Notes: generated by a model not told the origin, from the sequence alone. A stretch of DNA of 64,000 nt from Jaminaea rosea (GCF_003144245.1 NW_020289981.1:592831-656830), one strand, 5' to 3'; positions 1 to 11,470 are shown, counted from the first letter of the stretch. Translations and numbers: made by a program.

Positions 1-472
1 AGCCCGAAAAGCTGGAGCCGAGCTGAGAAAGCTGGTTAGTCGGTCCCTTCTCCGCCAGCAACGACGAGGCGAGCCGACGAAAGGATGGGAGCAAGCGTGA
101 CCATGAACCGCTCGGAGTGCGGAAGAGTGTTGGGCCCAATTCTGGTTTTCGCCAGTGAGCAGGACGGCCCCGCCTTCCCTCCTCGTCTTCGCCTGCTCGT
201 CGAGCTCGCTAATCGGTGCAGAGGGGGGTATTCGGGCTCCGACTGGCTCACAGGTTGCTGTCTACCTCGGTCTTGTCGCGCCAGTTGATTAAGGCCACAA
301 AGTGCCAGGCACTGGCTGCGCAAGAGGGTCAGGGTACGGGCTCGAGCGCTCCCACAATCCATCGTTGCTTGTCGATGCCACGCGCCCTCGACGGGCTGGC
401 TACCGGAAAGAGCGGAATAATTGCAGGATCGTATCTACATTGGATGGAACTCTACGATGAGACCTGCTCATC
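1..472. other. Left-edge intergenic, no gene seen
   Basis: Both strands hold only short, compositionally unremarkable open frames with no recognisable domain or splice pattern. It lies downstream of the desaturase gene and probably holds its 3' UTR plus flanking sequence of a gene outside the window. Confidence 0.5.
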
Positions 473-1911
473 TCATTGGCTCTTGATCTTCTCATCGACC
501 AAGCCCTCTTTCAGCTCATGACCCTGCACGTCACCCTTATCCGCACTGACAGTTCCCTTGGCCTTTCTCTTGATCCTTGCCCACAACCCACAATCCGTCC
601 CCAAGATGAACTGCACAGTCACCATCGGCCAGCTCTTATGGCTGGGCAGGCAGTCGTAGAATTCGGGAGCCATCCTCTTTAAGTCTGGCAAGCGGGTCCA
701 GGGCACCGAGGGAAAGTCGTGGTGCTCGTTGTGGTAGCCGACATTGTACGCTAGTATGTTCAGGGGACCGTAGTAGGACCACGTTTCTTGAGCTATCCCG
801 CCGAATAGGTAGTGCTCGGCAATAAAGTGTGCGGCGCAGGGGTGCAGTGACCCCGCAAAGAAAGAGGAGAAGAGCAGGTAAACGAGCGGGGTCCAGCCCA
901 TCGTCTGTACGAGAGCGGCATTGAACGCGAACTGGAAGGCGATATTAAGGACGTGCCAGACGGTGAGGCGCTGCGTCTTGATGAAACCTGGTCGCAATGC
1001 GTAGAAGAAGATTTGGAAAGTCGCGAAAAAGGCTTTTCCGAGTACGTGGTTGAGGCAGAGGAGCTCGAAGCGCGTGGGCATGTCCGTGTCTATCCCGTCC
1101 TCGCCGAGGTGCTTGTGGTGCTCGATGTGGTATTGCTAGGCGCGACGAAAGAGAGGCGATAAGTCAGCTGGCCGTATACCTGACTTATCATCTCGCAGCG
1201 CAGTCTCACCTTGAACATCATCGCGTACGGCACGCCGATAACCGTATTGACTCCAATCGCGAGGGCCTTGTTCGCCCTGATGCCTTTGAAGGCCAAATTA
1301 TGCGTGATCTCATGAATAGCCAAGAAGATATTCTGGTTGGCCGTCCCTCCGACCACATAGGCCGTGAGCAAGAAACGCCAATCGAATGGATGTATCTGCC
1401 AGTACCACATCGCTGTAGCCGCGGCCAGCTGCGTAGCTACGACGCCCATCGCGATCCACTTGGTGAGAGGTTCGCGGCCCATGAGCGATTTGATCTCAGG
1501 ATGAGCCTTGAGAATCGCTTGCCGACGAGTGCGATGCGGCTCTTCTGTGAGGAGCCATAGGAAGTCTTGCTGGTCTTGCTTGACGGGCAGGAGCTGCGGG
1601 AGCCACGGGGCGCCGGCGCCAGATGTAGACGCGGACGAGTCCGACTTCTCGAGGATGGGAGCTGCGACAACGCTATCTGCGTCGGTTATGTCAGGCGAGG
1701 CTGATCGCGACGATGGCGACGAGCTGCGTTGTGATGATGATGAAGCTACGGATGAGGAGGCAGACATGGAGGCTGAAGAGACATCGCTGTGAGGTTGTTG
1801 CTGTCCCTTCTTGAATGCTAGCGGCCGAAGCCACGGCGGTACCTCCTCGGCTCCGCCGAAGAAGGAGAAGTCGATATTGACCGACGAAGGTGTGTAGTCG
1901 AAGCCCAGCAT
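473..1911 (-). CDS. DES1: Sphingolipid delta-4 desaturase (dihydroceramide desaturase)
   Basis: Predicted endoplasmic-reticulum membrane enzyme that puts the trans double bond into dihydroceramide to form ceramide. There are two exons, 1911-1210 and 1135-473, with a 74-nt intron; the product is 454 aa. All three di-iron histidine boxes are visible: HEITH at residues 200-204, HIEHH at 237-241 (first codons of exon 2) and HNEHH at 369-373. Around residues 117-147 lies the short Lipid_DES segment (DFLWLLTEEPHRTRR) that marks the delta-4 subfamily rather than a fatty-acyl-CoA desaturase. The N-terminal ~110 residues are an added Ser-rich, disordered extension compared with the ~320-residue animal enzymes. 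A bifunctional delta-4 desaturase/C4-hydroxylase cannot be excluded from sequence alone. Confidence 0.9.
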
Positions 1912-2302
1912 GGCTGGCTAGGAAAGAGCGTGGTGATATCGTAGGCGCGAGAGGGATGAGGTACGAAGGTAAAGAGAGCAAGGACAAGGTTTCTTCTCGT
2001 GTTTCTCGTCGTGCGCCTCCTGACTTGGCTCAAGTGTTCCCCGCTCGTTTGCCGCCCTGCCTCGCGCCCGCCCCGCCCCCTGGCTGCAGTCAATCGACTC
2101 CAGGCCCGCTGCGCTGCGCCCAGGCTCAAAGCTCGTATTTCGACGGAGCACGGGCCACTGTGGCGGCCCGCTGACCGAGTTCCGTCGACTTGCTTTCCGT
2201 TCTGTTAACACCACATTCATCCATCCGCTCACAAGCCTCAGCATCATAAAGATGACTCACTCGCCTACCTCGCCTTGATCGAATCGGCGCCGCAACGGTA
2301 AA
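1912..2302. promoter_or_regulatory. Divergent intergenic promoter region
   Basis: Head-to-head spacer between the desaturase and the F-box-like gene. It holds a GC-box-like CCCGCCCCGCCCCC run near 2066-2080 and no coding signal. Shared control is an inference from position only. Confidence 0.4.
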
Positions 2303-3757
2303 ATGCCAGCAGCAGTAGCAGCAGCATCATCGACGCCGCCCTCGGCGCGGCTCCCCTTCGAGATCGTCGCTTCCATCCTCACCTTCGCCATCCTCGCCCC
2401 TCCCGACCTTCACGAGCGCGAGGACGAGCTTGATCGCCCCCCGCGCCGCCGTCCACCAGCATATAGCCACCTCTTGATCTCCTCAACCCTTCGCAAAGCC
2501 CTCGAACCCATCTACTACTCACGCGTGACCCTCACATCGACCAATGCTTTAGCCTCCTTCGCCTCAACTCTCAAATCCCGCCCAGACCTCAACCGCAAAG
2601 TCAAGTCCCTCTGGATCGCCCCATCCTCCCTCTCCTCCGACTTCATCACAACCCTCAAACCTCCTTCGGACGGCATCAATTCCCTACCAGCGACGATCGC
2701 CCAGCCCATCACCCACATCAAGGCCATCCTGCGTGCCTGCCGCTCCCTGCGGCACCTCGCCCTCGATGGGTGCTTGTGCACGCTCAAGGCCTCAACCCTC
2801 TTTGGGTCGAACTGCCAACCGCTCTCCGTAACCAGCATCAATCCCTATTCGTTCCTTGGCGGCTTCTCCGCGCCAATGTTCAAGAAGGTTAGAAGGCTCG
2901 AATTGTGCGATACGAGCTTGGCAAGTGATGAGGTCGAGCAGGTCCGTACACTACCCGAATTGGGCGAGTTTGTTTGGACGAGCCCAAGAGAGTATGGAGA
3001 TGCAAAGAGAGACGTCACTGCCTTGTGGCGCATCGTGGCTCCAGGAAGCGGGCAATTCAGTAGGCCAAGTACGACGCTGCAGGCTGCAGTTGAGGCTGGC
3101 GGTGAAGAGGGGGAGCAGCGAGGAGAGGGGTCTTCTTCACCTCTACCTGTCAAGCCTCACGCGCCTCGTCACCTGCGTAGCGTCACGATTCGCTCAGGAC
3201 AGACGCGCTGCGCCCAGCTGGCCACAGCCCTCAAGCTCGCTATAGCGGATCCTGCTCTCCAGCATCATCAGCACCACGCATCGACAGATGAGCTCGCGTC
3301 GTCCCTCTCCTCCTCGCTCGCTTCTCTCTCCCTTGGTGGACGTGGTGGAGTCTCAGCGCCATACGTCGACTCCTCTGCCCACACGACACGCATTGAGCAT
3401 CCGGGCACGGGCGTGGAGATGTGCACTGCACGGATCGAGGGGGACGCTGTCGCAGGACAGGACGACGACGATGGAGGAGGGGCCGGACTGATTGACGAGT
3501 GGGAGGCATTGCGAGATATCATTTGTCCCGGTGGAGGAGGAGCATCATTGTCGTTCAGGATTGACGAGGCGAATAGAGGGACGGCGAGACGGAAGAGGGA
3601 GAAACTGCAAGGGCCGGCCACGTCGGACGAGGACGAGGATGAAGGGCGATCGGAAAGTGTCATCGACCCTGGGATGGCGCTCCGGCGACTATGGGTCGAA
3701 TGGTGCACTAGAGTTGAAGACGGGTCGCTGGAGGTGGAGCTGGGCTCGCGACGATGA
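2303..3757 (+). CDS. F-box-like protein of unknown target
   Basis: Intronless frame of 484 aa. Residues ~17-75 resemble a divergent F-box: LPFEIVASILTFAI, then SHLLISSTLRKALEPIYYSRV, a layout common in basidiomycete F-box-like proteins where the motif contacts Skp1 of an SCF ubiquitin ligase. Residues ~140-215 contain short leucine-rich stretches (LRHLALDGCLCTL, RRLELCDTSLA) that could form a degenerate repeat domain for substrate binding. The C-terminal half is acidic and Gly/Ser-rich and probably disordered. No catalytic motif is visible. The F-box call is by pattern and could be wrong; the coding call rests on the length of the frame and the leucine-repeat periodicity. Confidence 0.65.
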   Translation: MPAAVAAASSTPPSARLPFEIVASILTFAILAPPDLHEREDELDRPPRRRPPAYSHLLISSTLRKALEPIYYSRVTLTSTNALASFASTLKSRPDLNRKVKSLWIAPSSLSSDFITTLKPPSDGINSLPATIAQPITHIKAILRACRSLRHLALDGCLCTLKASTLFGSNCQPLSVTSINPYSFLGGFSAPMFKKVRRLELCDTSLASDEVEQVRTLPELGEFVWTSPREYGDAKRDVTALWRIVAPGSGQFSRPSTTLQAAVEAGGEEGEQRGEGSSSPLPVKPHAPRHLRSVTIRSGQTRCAQLATALKLAIADPALQHHQHHASTDELASSLSSSLASLSLGGRGGVSAPYVDSSAHTTRIEHPGTGVEMCTARIEGDAVAGQDDDDGGGAGLIDEWEALRDIICPGGGGASLSFRIDEANRGTARRKREKLQGPATSDEDEDEGRSESVIDPGMALRRLWVEWCTRVEDGSLEVELGSRR

Positions 3758-4225
3758 GGCGATGCGAGAGGCGAAGAGAGAGGGAGCAGATACGCAGATC
3801 GAGACTCATTGCAGCGCAAACGCCCAATACCATCATTGTTGCCCGTCCATTTTTTAATTCTGTTCTCGCCAAAGCCAAAAGGCATTTGCGTGAGCCGTGG
3901 GTGGACAGGGTGTCCCGGTCAGGCTCAACATAACTTTAAGCAACTAGTTGTGAGGATACCTGCAATGGCCCCTGTCTTGGCCCCTTATTGGCTTGGTAGC
4001 GGCCAGGAGCCGGTGTTGGTTGTCTGCTCGCCGCGCTCGAGCCTCCACAGCGACACGCTCACCACGTGGATGGATATCTAAGACTCTGGCCTGGCGGGCG
4101 GGTGCGCTTGGCGTCGGGTGTCAGTTGTCAAGCGACACAGCACCACCCTGCGCTTTCACGATTGAGTTGCGCTTTCCTCTCCCTCATCTAACACTCCCAC
4201 CACCACTACCATCATCCTCACGATC
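3758..4225. other. Intergenic spacer upstream of HET-C gene
   Basis: Contains the 3' flank of the F-box-like gene and the promoter of the HET-C gene. An inverted CCAAT (ATTGG) lies at 3987-3991. No other gene is seen. Confidence 0.45.
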
Positions 4226-6851
4226 ATGTCACGACAGACGCTACTGCTTCTACTGCTCTTCGCCGTGCTAGCATGCGCACTCTTGCCAACCGCAAATGCC
4301 TTTGGAGCGGGCAACATCCCGTCGTACTCTGCGATGGAGGGATCAGCCTTCCGACATGGCGACTTGGCTGATGCCATTGCCCAGCTCTCAAAGAAGACCG
4401 GTGGTATCTTTGGGAAGGGAAGCAAGTTCAGCGCATTTGAGATCAAGCAGGTCTATCTTGGAAACTGGCTGCGTGACGTGAGTCGCCCGTAGGCAAAGCG
4501 TCCCTGACCTCCGCTGACCACACTCCTCTTCCCTCGCACTCCCAGTATTCCCAAGCAATGGACGTCGCCGGACTCGAGAAGATGAGCAAGCAGACGATTC
4601 TTACCATCTGCATGGTCTTGGGCTTCCTCTCCTTCGGCTATGCCACTGGCGAGTTTGAGGTGACAGAGGAGCGACTCGGAGTCTATCGCTGCGAGGAGCA
4701 TCTCGATAATCCAAAGGTGAGGCGGCTCACCCGGTGCGATGACAATGCGAGCTGCTTGTTCACAGCGACTGCCTCTTCCCGCTCACGTAGGGCTACGCCG
4801 AAGGCAAAGACGCCCGCACCTTTGACCGCCGTCTGCGAGGTCCCGTGGACCCGCGCGAGCTCGAAATTGACCCGCGTTCTGGCATGAAGAACTACCTCGC
4901 CAACGAAGACGGCGGCTGGCCCACCTCATCCAAGATGATCCGCGAAACTCTCATCGAAGTCATCCAGATGGGGCGAGAACATCGTCGCACAGGCAGAAAG
5001 GAGGTCCTCTACGAGGCTTACCGCCAGCTGGGGAAAGCCATGCACGCCATGGAGGATTTGCCTGCTCACTCCAACTGGTGCGAGCTCGCGCTGCAAAAGC
5101 TGGGCTACCGCGACGTATTCGTCCACGTAGGCGACAACGTGAAAGTACGAGCGCCAGACGGTCAAATGGTCGCGCCCCTCGTGACGGGCACGTTCGGCGG
5201 TAGTGACTTCGTCCATTCCTTGCTGGGTGAAGCAGGGGACCACCTCTCCTCCGCCTCCGTCTCCGACCTGTCCAAGTCAGTCAACGAAGCCAAGCAGAAG
5301 TCGGCGCAGGGCAATGCCTTCTCATCGATGATGGGCATGCTGGGAAACGTCCCTGGCATGTCAGACGGCAACGTCTCGCGCGATGCTGAGTCCCTCTCAC
5401 GAGGCCCGTCACAGAATCCGGAACTGATGAGCCCACAAGAGCTCTACAGCAACCTCTTCAAGATCCTCACCTTCCACGACCGCATCATGCGCGGCATTGA
5501 GACGACGATTGAGAAGATTCCGGGCCTCTCCTCGCTCATCGAGAACGTGAGCAACTCCATCGCCACCTTCACCATGACGCTCATCGAGCCCTTTGTGGCT
5601 CCGTTGATGAAGCAGGCCATGTCCGGCCTGCATGCGACAAGTGGTGCCGTAGTTAGTGGAGCGGACCAATACGAGGTCTTCAACAACCCAAACGCCTCAG
5701 ACCCGACCCACTCGCAGCTGAGCAAGGACCACTTCGGTTTGATCCTCAACGAGGTGGGCGGTAATGTCGCAATCATCATCGACCGCCATCTGGTCAACAA
5801 CGTCGTAGCGGCATGGGACGACGAGAGCAAAGATCCGCGTCGCGTAGCAGATGAGTGTCTCGCCCCCATGTGCCACCCGTACTGGGCTGGCGCTCACCCC
5901 GTGCAGCGCGAGATGCTCGACTTCGTTGCTGCTTGGGCTCGTAGCCACCCTCGCGAGATCAGCAGATTGGACAAGCAGCACTGCCGCGCTCATACGAACA
6001 CGCGCGATGGCAAGGCTGCGGATCATGGGCAGGGTTGCGGTGGTGGGGGTCCTACGCTCTCTCAGGCTGGAGTGAGCCATCAGAGCACCGGCTTCGGGCC
6101 TAGTCTGGCGCATAGCGTGCAGGGCAAGCTTGGCCTGCCTACTTCGCTCGGCGGGCTGGGTAACAGTATGGCTCATGCTGCGGGGTTGCGAGAAGTAGGC
6201 GCGGAGGGCGGGCAGGGGTACGATGCTGCGCGACGTGACGATTACGGACGACGCGGTGGTGATGATGATGACAATGAGCCGAGGCGTCAGCAGCACCACG
6301 GTGGCGGCCGTAGCGGCGAATCGTCGGGCTACTATGGTGGCAGCAGGCGCGATGATGATGAGAGTGATGAGCCACGACGTCCTCAGCAGTACTCCAGCGG
6401 CGGACACTCTGGTGGTCAGCACCACCAGTACGGCTCAAATGATAACGATGGCGGTAGCATGGGCTTCCCTCAAGCTCAGCATCACGGGCATGGTGGCAAT
6501 GACTACCAGCAGCAGCAGCAGCAGCAGCAGCACTACGGCGGTGGAGGAGGAGGAGGATATGGTGCACCACCCCAGCCTCACTACCAGCAAGGCGGGTATG
6601 GAGGAGGTGATGGCGGCTTCCCTCACCCGCAGGGCCCGCCTCCGAACATGTACGGTGGTCCGCCTGGCCCACCGCCTGGACAGTATGGCGGGCAGCAGGG
6701 CGGGTACGGCGGGCAGCAGGGCGGGTACGGCGGGCAGCAGGGCGGGTATGGTGGGCAGCAGCAGGGGTACGGTCAGCAGGGCGGCTACGGGCAGCAGGGA
6801 GGGTACGGGCAAGGGGGAGGGTACGGCGGTGGATACGGTGGCGGCTACTGA
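4226..6851 (+). CDS. het-C: HET-C domain protein with Gly/Gln-rich tail
   Basis: Three exons, 4226-4477, 4546-4716 and 4791-6851, giving 827 aa. A signal peptide is clear (residues 1-25, leucine-rich, ending TANA). The HET-C domain follows, with the conserved early segment FGAGNIPSYSAMEG, the YLGNWLRDYSQAMD motif across intron 1 and HAMEDLPAHSNWCELAL further on. The layout, a secreted or membrane-associated N-terminal domain and a glycine-rich C-terminus, matches Neurospora HET-C, whose polymorphic alleles trigger heterokaryon incompatibility. The last ~260 residues are highly repetitive: His/Asp-rich, then a polyglutamine run, then tandem GYGGQQG units. Most basidiomycete members are not known to act in incompatibility, so a housekeeping role is equally likely. 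It converges on SVF1 with 118 bp between stops. Confidence 0.88.
6480..6850 (+). repeat. Coding tandem repeats: polyGln and GYGGQQG units
   Basis: Within the HET-C gene a CAG-type run encodes about eight consecutive glutamines (near 6508-6531). From ~6680 to 6800 near-identical 21-nt units encode GYGGQQG, followed by shorter GYGQQG and Gly/Tyr-rich copies. The sequence is prone to slippage, so copy number may vary between strains. Confidence 0.85.
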
Positions 6852-6969
6852 GTTCGAAGAGAGCAAGCCATGTATCCATCCTGACGATCATGGAAATGAA
6901 TTATCACACGAGCCCAAGAAACAGACAGATCGATGCCCACACCCAAATCATGCCAGATCCCCCTGCGCT

Positions 6970-8703
6970 CTACTGCCTCGCATCCTCCGCCGCCACGCTT
7001 GAGATGAAGGTGTGCTCCTCAAAGAGAGTACCCTTGACCTCCTTCTTCGAACCACTCCCATCATCCAGCTCCAGCGTCGTGGGGTTCAGCGTCTGATAGA
7101 TGTACGGCTTTGTCCCCGCAACGTAGTTGACAATCTTGCGCACCATGTAGGGAATCTCGGCAAGGACGTCGACCTTATCCACCAGTCCCTTTGCCTCGCT
7201 CACCGGGCTAGGCTTGCCGAGCGCGACCGTCGTGCTAGCCTTGACGACTGCGGAGGGCGAGGCGAGGGCGGGACCCTCCCATACGTATTGGATGGACTGG
7301 GGAGCCTGGTAACCCGTGTCGGCGTCGAGGGTACGATCCTGGTGGGTGACGCGAGTGGACGACCCGCGCGGGGATGAACGAACCCCATTGCGGGTCGAGC
7401 CAACAACGGCGAGCAATTTGCCGCCAGCAGTGATACTGCCAATGGTAACAGTCATCGTCTCTCTCGCTGGCCCCGGCGTGGCACTCCCACTCGCAGCAGC
7501 AGCAGCAGCCTTCTCCTGGCTCCCTTCGCCGTCTTTCACCGGTGCAGCACCATAGTCGCTCGTGGTAGTGAACTCCATCATGATGGCCTGCACGCCTCCT
7601 TCTTCCTCGGACTGGAAGTTGGCGAAGTTCCACTTGGACGCAACGAGGTTGGGTCGCATGCCCTGAATGGCGCTGACGAACATTCCTTGACCGGTGGCGT
7701 CGATTGCTTGGCCTTTGATGATGAAGTGGCCAGAGGAGTGGGACGTGGGCCAGAAGCGGTGTACCACCTGCGCGCGCGCGAAGAGAAGTTACTGAGAATG
7801 GTGAGCTCACCGTTCGAACGGTCTCCCTCTCGCCTCGTCCTTGCTGCTCTCACATAACCATCCGGGCTCGCAGCGTTGGTCCCGAACAAGCTCTTTCCCC
7901 CTTCAGGTCCAGCACCGAGCTTCCAACCTTGCGCCTCCTTGGGTCGGGTGAAAGAGTAGGCCAACTGCAGGTCCGAGTCCATGTTGGCTTCGATGGTGTA
8001 CTTCTCGCTGCCGTCCGCGAGGGTCTCAAAGAGGACGGAGTACTGGTCCGACTTGGAGGATCGCTTGTCCCCTGGCGTACGGGTATGGGGACAGAGGGAT
8101 CAGCGGAGGATAGAAAGGGCGTGGAATTGCGCAAAGGCTCACACTTTGACTTGTTACGGAACCCGTCAGGGGGAGGAGTAGTGAAGTGGGTGACATTCAC
8201 TGACTTCCAGACCTTTTGGCCAGTCTTGGGGTTGAAGTACTTGAAAGTGACCTGCGGCGATGTCGAGGAATGACAGTGAGCGGCAAATACAGAGGTGACC
8301 TGCATCACAGCACCGCGCCGTTTCGCACCTGAATCTGAGGATACCACAATCCGACTCCCGAGTGGATAATCTGACTCGTAGCAAAGCTGCCATCCTTTAG
8401 GATCGTATACCACGTCTGCGTCTCCGTTGCAAATCCACCGGCGCACGTCCATTCGAGATCCTTTGCCTCCAGAGGGCCATACAGCTTGTCCTGTGGAGTA
8501 GTGTCAGTGATTGCATGGAAGTTGGGAGCCAGAGCGGCAGCGGTACCGCTTTGGCTGCCCGTGCTGCCGGCCTTTTCGTGCGAGGCGGAGGAGCCGCTAC
8601 TGTTGGGTGGGGGAGGAGCAGAGTATATGCGAGTCAGCGTGAACTAGCTCCTGGCGGCAGGCATACCACGCCACACTAACAGCCAAGATCCCCAGCCAGA
8701 CAT
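6970..8703 (-). CDS. SVF1: Svf1-family survival factor
   Basis: Homologue of yeast Svf1, a lipocalin-like protein linked to oxidative-stress survival and ceramide handling between ER and Golgi. Exons: 8703-~8675, 8599-8329, 8251-8143, 8071-7854 and 7767-6970; about 474 aa. Diagnostic family strings are DLEWTCAGGFATETQTWYT, SQIIHSGVGLWYPQIQ, VTFKYFNPKTGQKVWKSVNV and, in the last exon, GMFVSAIQGMRPNLVASKW followed by NFANFQSEEEGGVQAIMMEF. The first exon is the weak part. To keep frame with the TAGC acceptor junction at 8600/8599 the donor must be GTGGCG at 8674, which is poor; the stronger GTATGC nearby gives the wrong phase. The body of the gene is secure, the first ~10 residues are not. Confidence 0.88.
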
Positions 8704-9050
8704 GGTAGTGCTAGTGTGAGGTGGTGGTGAAGAGGAAAGTGATGGGCGGTGTGGTGGAGCAGAGAGGAGAAAGCAACACAGGGCACGCTCACGCAGACGC
8801 AGACGCAAGACGCAGCTCACCTCGCCGAATGCAACACTGGAGCGAGGCTGAGCCCGTGGGCCGGCCCCAAGCTCAGCGGCAGCGACGAGCCTCGATTCCG
8901 CCCGAGCCGCTCCCTCTCCTTCCCTCCACCACGTGGGTGCCCGAATGGGTGAGCGGATACCAGGCGAGTGCGGAGGACGAGGTCGAGCTGCGTTGTTCTC
9001 GCTCTCAACCAACACCAGCACGAGTGCAGCGTAGACCTCTAGCCGCCATT
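8704..9050. promoter_or_regulatory. Divergent promoter SVF1 / TRS23
   Basis: Head-to-head spacer of about 350 bp. It is rich in purine on one side (GTGGTGGTGAAGAGG) and has short CGCAGACGCAGACG repetition near 8792-8808. No third gene is seen. Confidence 0.4.
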
Positions 9051-9588
9051 ATGTCACAGCCACAGGCAGCGCCACCTTCACAATCTCAGCTTTGGATCAT
9101 TTCCAAGGCAGGCGGCCTGATCTACCAGTCCCCTCCCCCCTCAAGCGCCTCAGCAGCCTTTCGCGCCGTCTCCTCCAACGAGGCTCTCATCCTCGCTGGT
9201 ACGCTGCACGGCATTCACGCAATTACTGCTCGCCTTGATCCGACTACAGCGCTCAAGCCGCCAGGGGCGGCGAGGGGCGCAATGGAGAGCTTGGAGAGCG
9301 AGGGATTTGCAATGAGCGTTAAAGGGACTGCGACTGGTGAGCACGAATGGCCGAGATGACGGGACGGGGAGGAAGGTTCGTCAGCGCTGACCCCTCTTTT
9401 GCATAACGCCAGGCGTCAAGCTCGTTCTCATTCACCCGTCGGGGCACCCCAACCCACACGCAACGCTGCAACGCTGCTACGAAGCGTATGCGGACCAGGT
9501 CATGAAGAATCCATTCTACACAATGGAGATGCCCATTCGCGTCCAAGGGTTCGACCGTGAGGTGGGCAGCGTCTTGGCGGCGAGCTAG
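9051..9588 (+). CDS. TRS23: TRAPP complex subunit Trs23 (TRAPPC4, sybindin family)
   Basis: Core longin-fold subunit of the TRAPP tethering complexes, which activate the Rab GTPase Ypt1/Rab1 at the ER-Golgi interface. Two exons, 9051-9336 and 9413-9588, give 153 aa. N-terminal LWIISKAGGLIYQ is the family start signature. LILAGTLHGIHAI corresponds to the helix conserved as LASxFHSLxAI, and exon 2 ends with YADQVMKNPFYTMEMPIRV, the C-terminal TRAPPC4 hallmark. It is shorter than human TRAPPC4 (219 aa) because it lacks the inserted PDZ-like segment, as in fission yeast. The chosen ATG is the first that leads directly into the longin strand. Confidence 0.92.
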
Positions 9589-9674
9589 AGCAGCGAGGGA
9601 GATCCACAGGGGTATAGCATTATTGCAAGACAAAAGATTGAGAAGGACAACGACGCCATCAATGGCGAGCGCTG

Positions 9675-11470
9675 CTAGAAGACGCGCCCCTTCTTCTCGC
9701 CCCCCTTCTTCCTCTCTACCCTCACTCGCATATATCGCGTCGGCTCCCTCCAATGGCTTTGGCTCAAATCAGGCAGTGGCACATTGTCGAGTCCGTACGC
9801 CTCGCCGCGCTCGTCCACAGTCGTAAAGTCGTCGCTGTATGCCAGCAAGGTAGCGAGAGCTACGATGGTCTCCAGCTTGGCGAAGCGCATACCTGTGCAC
9901 TTGTGCCTCCCGGCGCCCCAGGCGATGTACGAGTAGTCGGTGGACCCTTCGCCGCGCTGGTAGCGATAGGGATCGAAGTGGAAGGGGTTGCTGAAGGAAT
10001 CGGCGTCGTGCAGGTTCGAGGGGGGAGAAAAGGTTACGTACACCTGCGGCGGCGGGCAGCAATAGGATAACAGGTCAGCAATTGCGCTGGCAATACAAAG
10101 CTCTTTCTGTGCGCCAGTACTCACGTCATCCTCGATTGGGTGCCCATCGATGACCAAGCGCGGGCTCCCCTTGCTCGGCCCTGGGTAGTAGCGGTTGAGC
10201 GAGTTGGTCAGGAGCAGCCTGATCGCCTCTTTGAAGCAGAGGTGCAAGAGCTCAAAACCCTCTTCCCACTCGCTCAGCTCCACGCGGGCGAGGCGCTCGT
10301 GCAAGCTCAACTCCTCGTACTCATCGCCACGAGCTTCGGCACTGGCGCGTAGAGTACGCTCCACCTCCTCGCGGCAAGCAGCGCGCAATTCAGGTGAAGC
10401 GCCCAGAAATGCAATGGTGTACGCCCCGGTTCCAATCGTGTTCAATATCCCCGCCAGTAACGCTCCGATGACCCATCGCGCAATCTTATCCACGCCCATA
10501 TCCCGCGCATCGATGAGGTTCTGTGCAAAGTCCTCCTCCTTCCTTCCCTCCTTGATACGCTTGCGCACGTCAGTCCGGACCATCTTCCAAAGCGTGAGAG
10601 CGCCGCACAATCGGGTCAGCAAGCGCGGCTGCGGGATCCAGGGAAGAAGTGTCGTCCAATACCCGCTGTTGCGCTGTGTCTGCCAGAAGCCAGTTTGGAG
10701 CTTGGCGAGCGTGGCTGGCTGGGAGGCGTACTCTGCCATGCCCATGAGACGGACGGTGAAACGGAAGATGAGTGGATAATAGCCCTTCTGCAGGTCGACG
10801 AGGGCCGATTCGCCCCCATTGAGCCACCCCTCGTACGCCTCCAATGCATCGTGCGTGAGCGCAGATCGCATCAGTGCCAGCCTTTGAGGGCTGATGGCTT
10901 TCGCGATAGCCATCATCTCCTTTCTCTCTTCTGCGTCGATCTTGCCCTGCGCGTCTCCGCCCTTTTGTCCCGCGCCAGCGATGCCGGCGAAGAGAAAGTT
11001 GTTACCGCCGGAAAAGGAGAGGTCCTTGTTCGTGGTGATGGAGCGCATGACGGATTCGGATGTGGACCCGACGTGGTAGACTACCTTGCCTAGCAGGGAG
11101 AACTTGTAGATGCCGTGGTGCGGATGACGTGGGTCTGTCGTTGTTGAGCGAGAGAGGCTGTGCGTGCGTGGGGGACCGGCGTTAGAGTGGGGACGCAGAG
11201 AGTGGAAGACGTGGAGTGCACGCACAAGGTGTAGCGATTGGCAAAGAAGCCCACAGCTCCTAAGCCGGGAAAACGACTTTTGATGACAGGAACGGAGTTG
11301 AAGTTGCTGTGAAGCTTGGCGGGGGGTACGAAGAGGAGATAACAGATCGAGGCGAGGAGCAGGGCGCCCGCCGCAACCAGAGTGTAGGGATGGACGAGCA
11401 TGCTGACAGGAGATGGAGGAGGAGGAGGTGGGGGAGGCGTGGGCCTCAGAAATGCTGCGAGCTTGTTCAT
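9675..11470 (-). CDS. Cytochrome P450 monooxygenase, class unassigned
   Basis: Three exons, 11470-11226, 11157-10125 and 10043-9675, give 548 aa. An N-terminal membrane anchor (YTLVAAGALLLASICYLLFV) follows a poly-proline start, as in microsomal P450s. The K-helix ExxR is present (FKEAIRLLL) and the haem loop reads WGAGRHKCTGMRFAKLE, placing the thiolate cysteine at residue 475. The I-helix region (ALLAGILNTIGTGAYT) is atypical: the usual A/G-G-x-D/E-T is not obvious, so oxygen activation may differ or the enzyme may use a pre-oxygenated substrate, as some CYP74/CYP8-like P450s do. Intron 2 (10044-10124, 81 nt) lacks an in-frame stop. Family and substrate cannot be named. It converges on TRS23. 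Confidence 0.88.

Noticed and set aside
6139-6891. 250-codon minus-strand frame, His/Arg-rich
   Set aside because: It mirrors the repetitive HET-C tail on the other strand; composition is a shadow of the Gly/Gln repeats and there are no independent signals.
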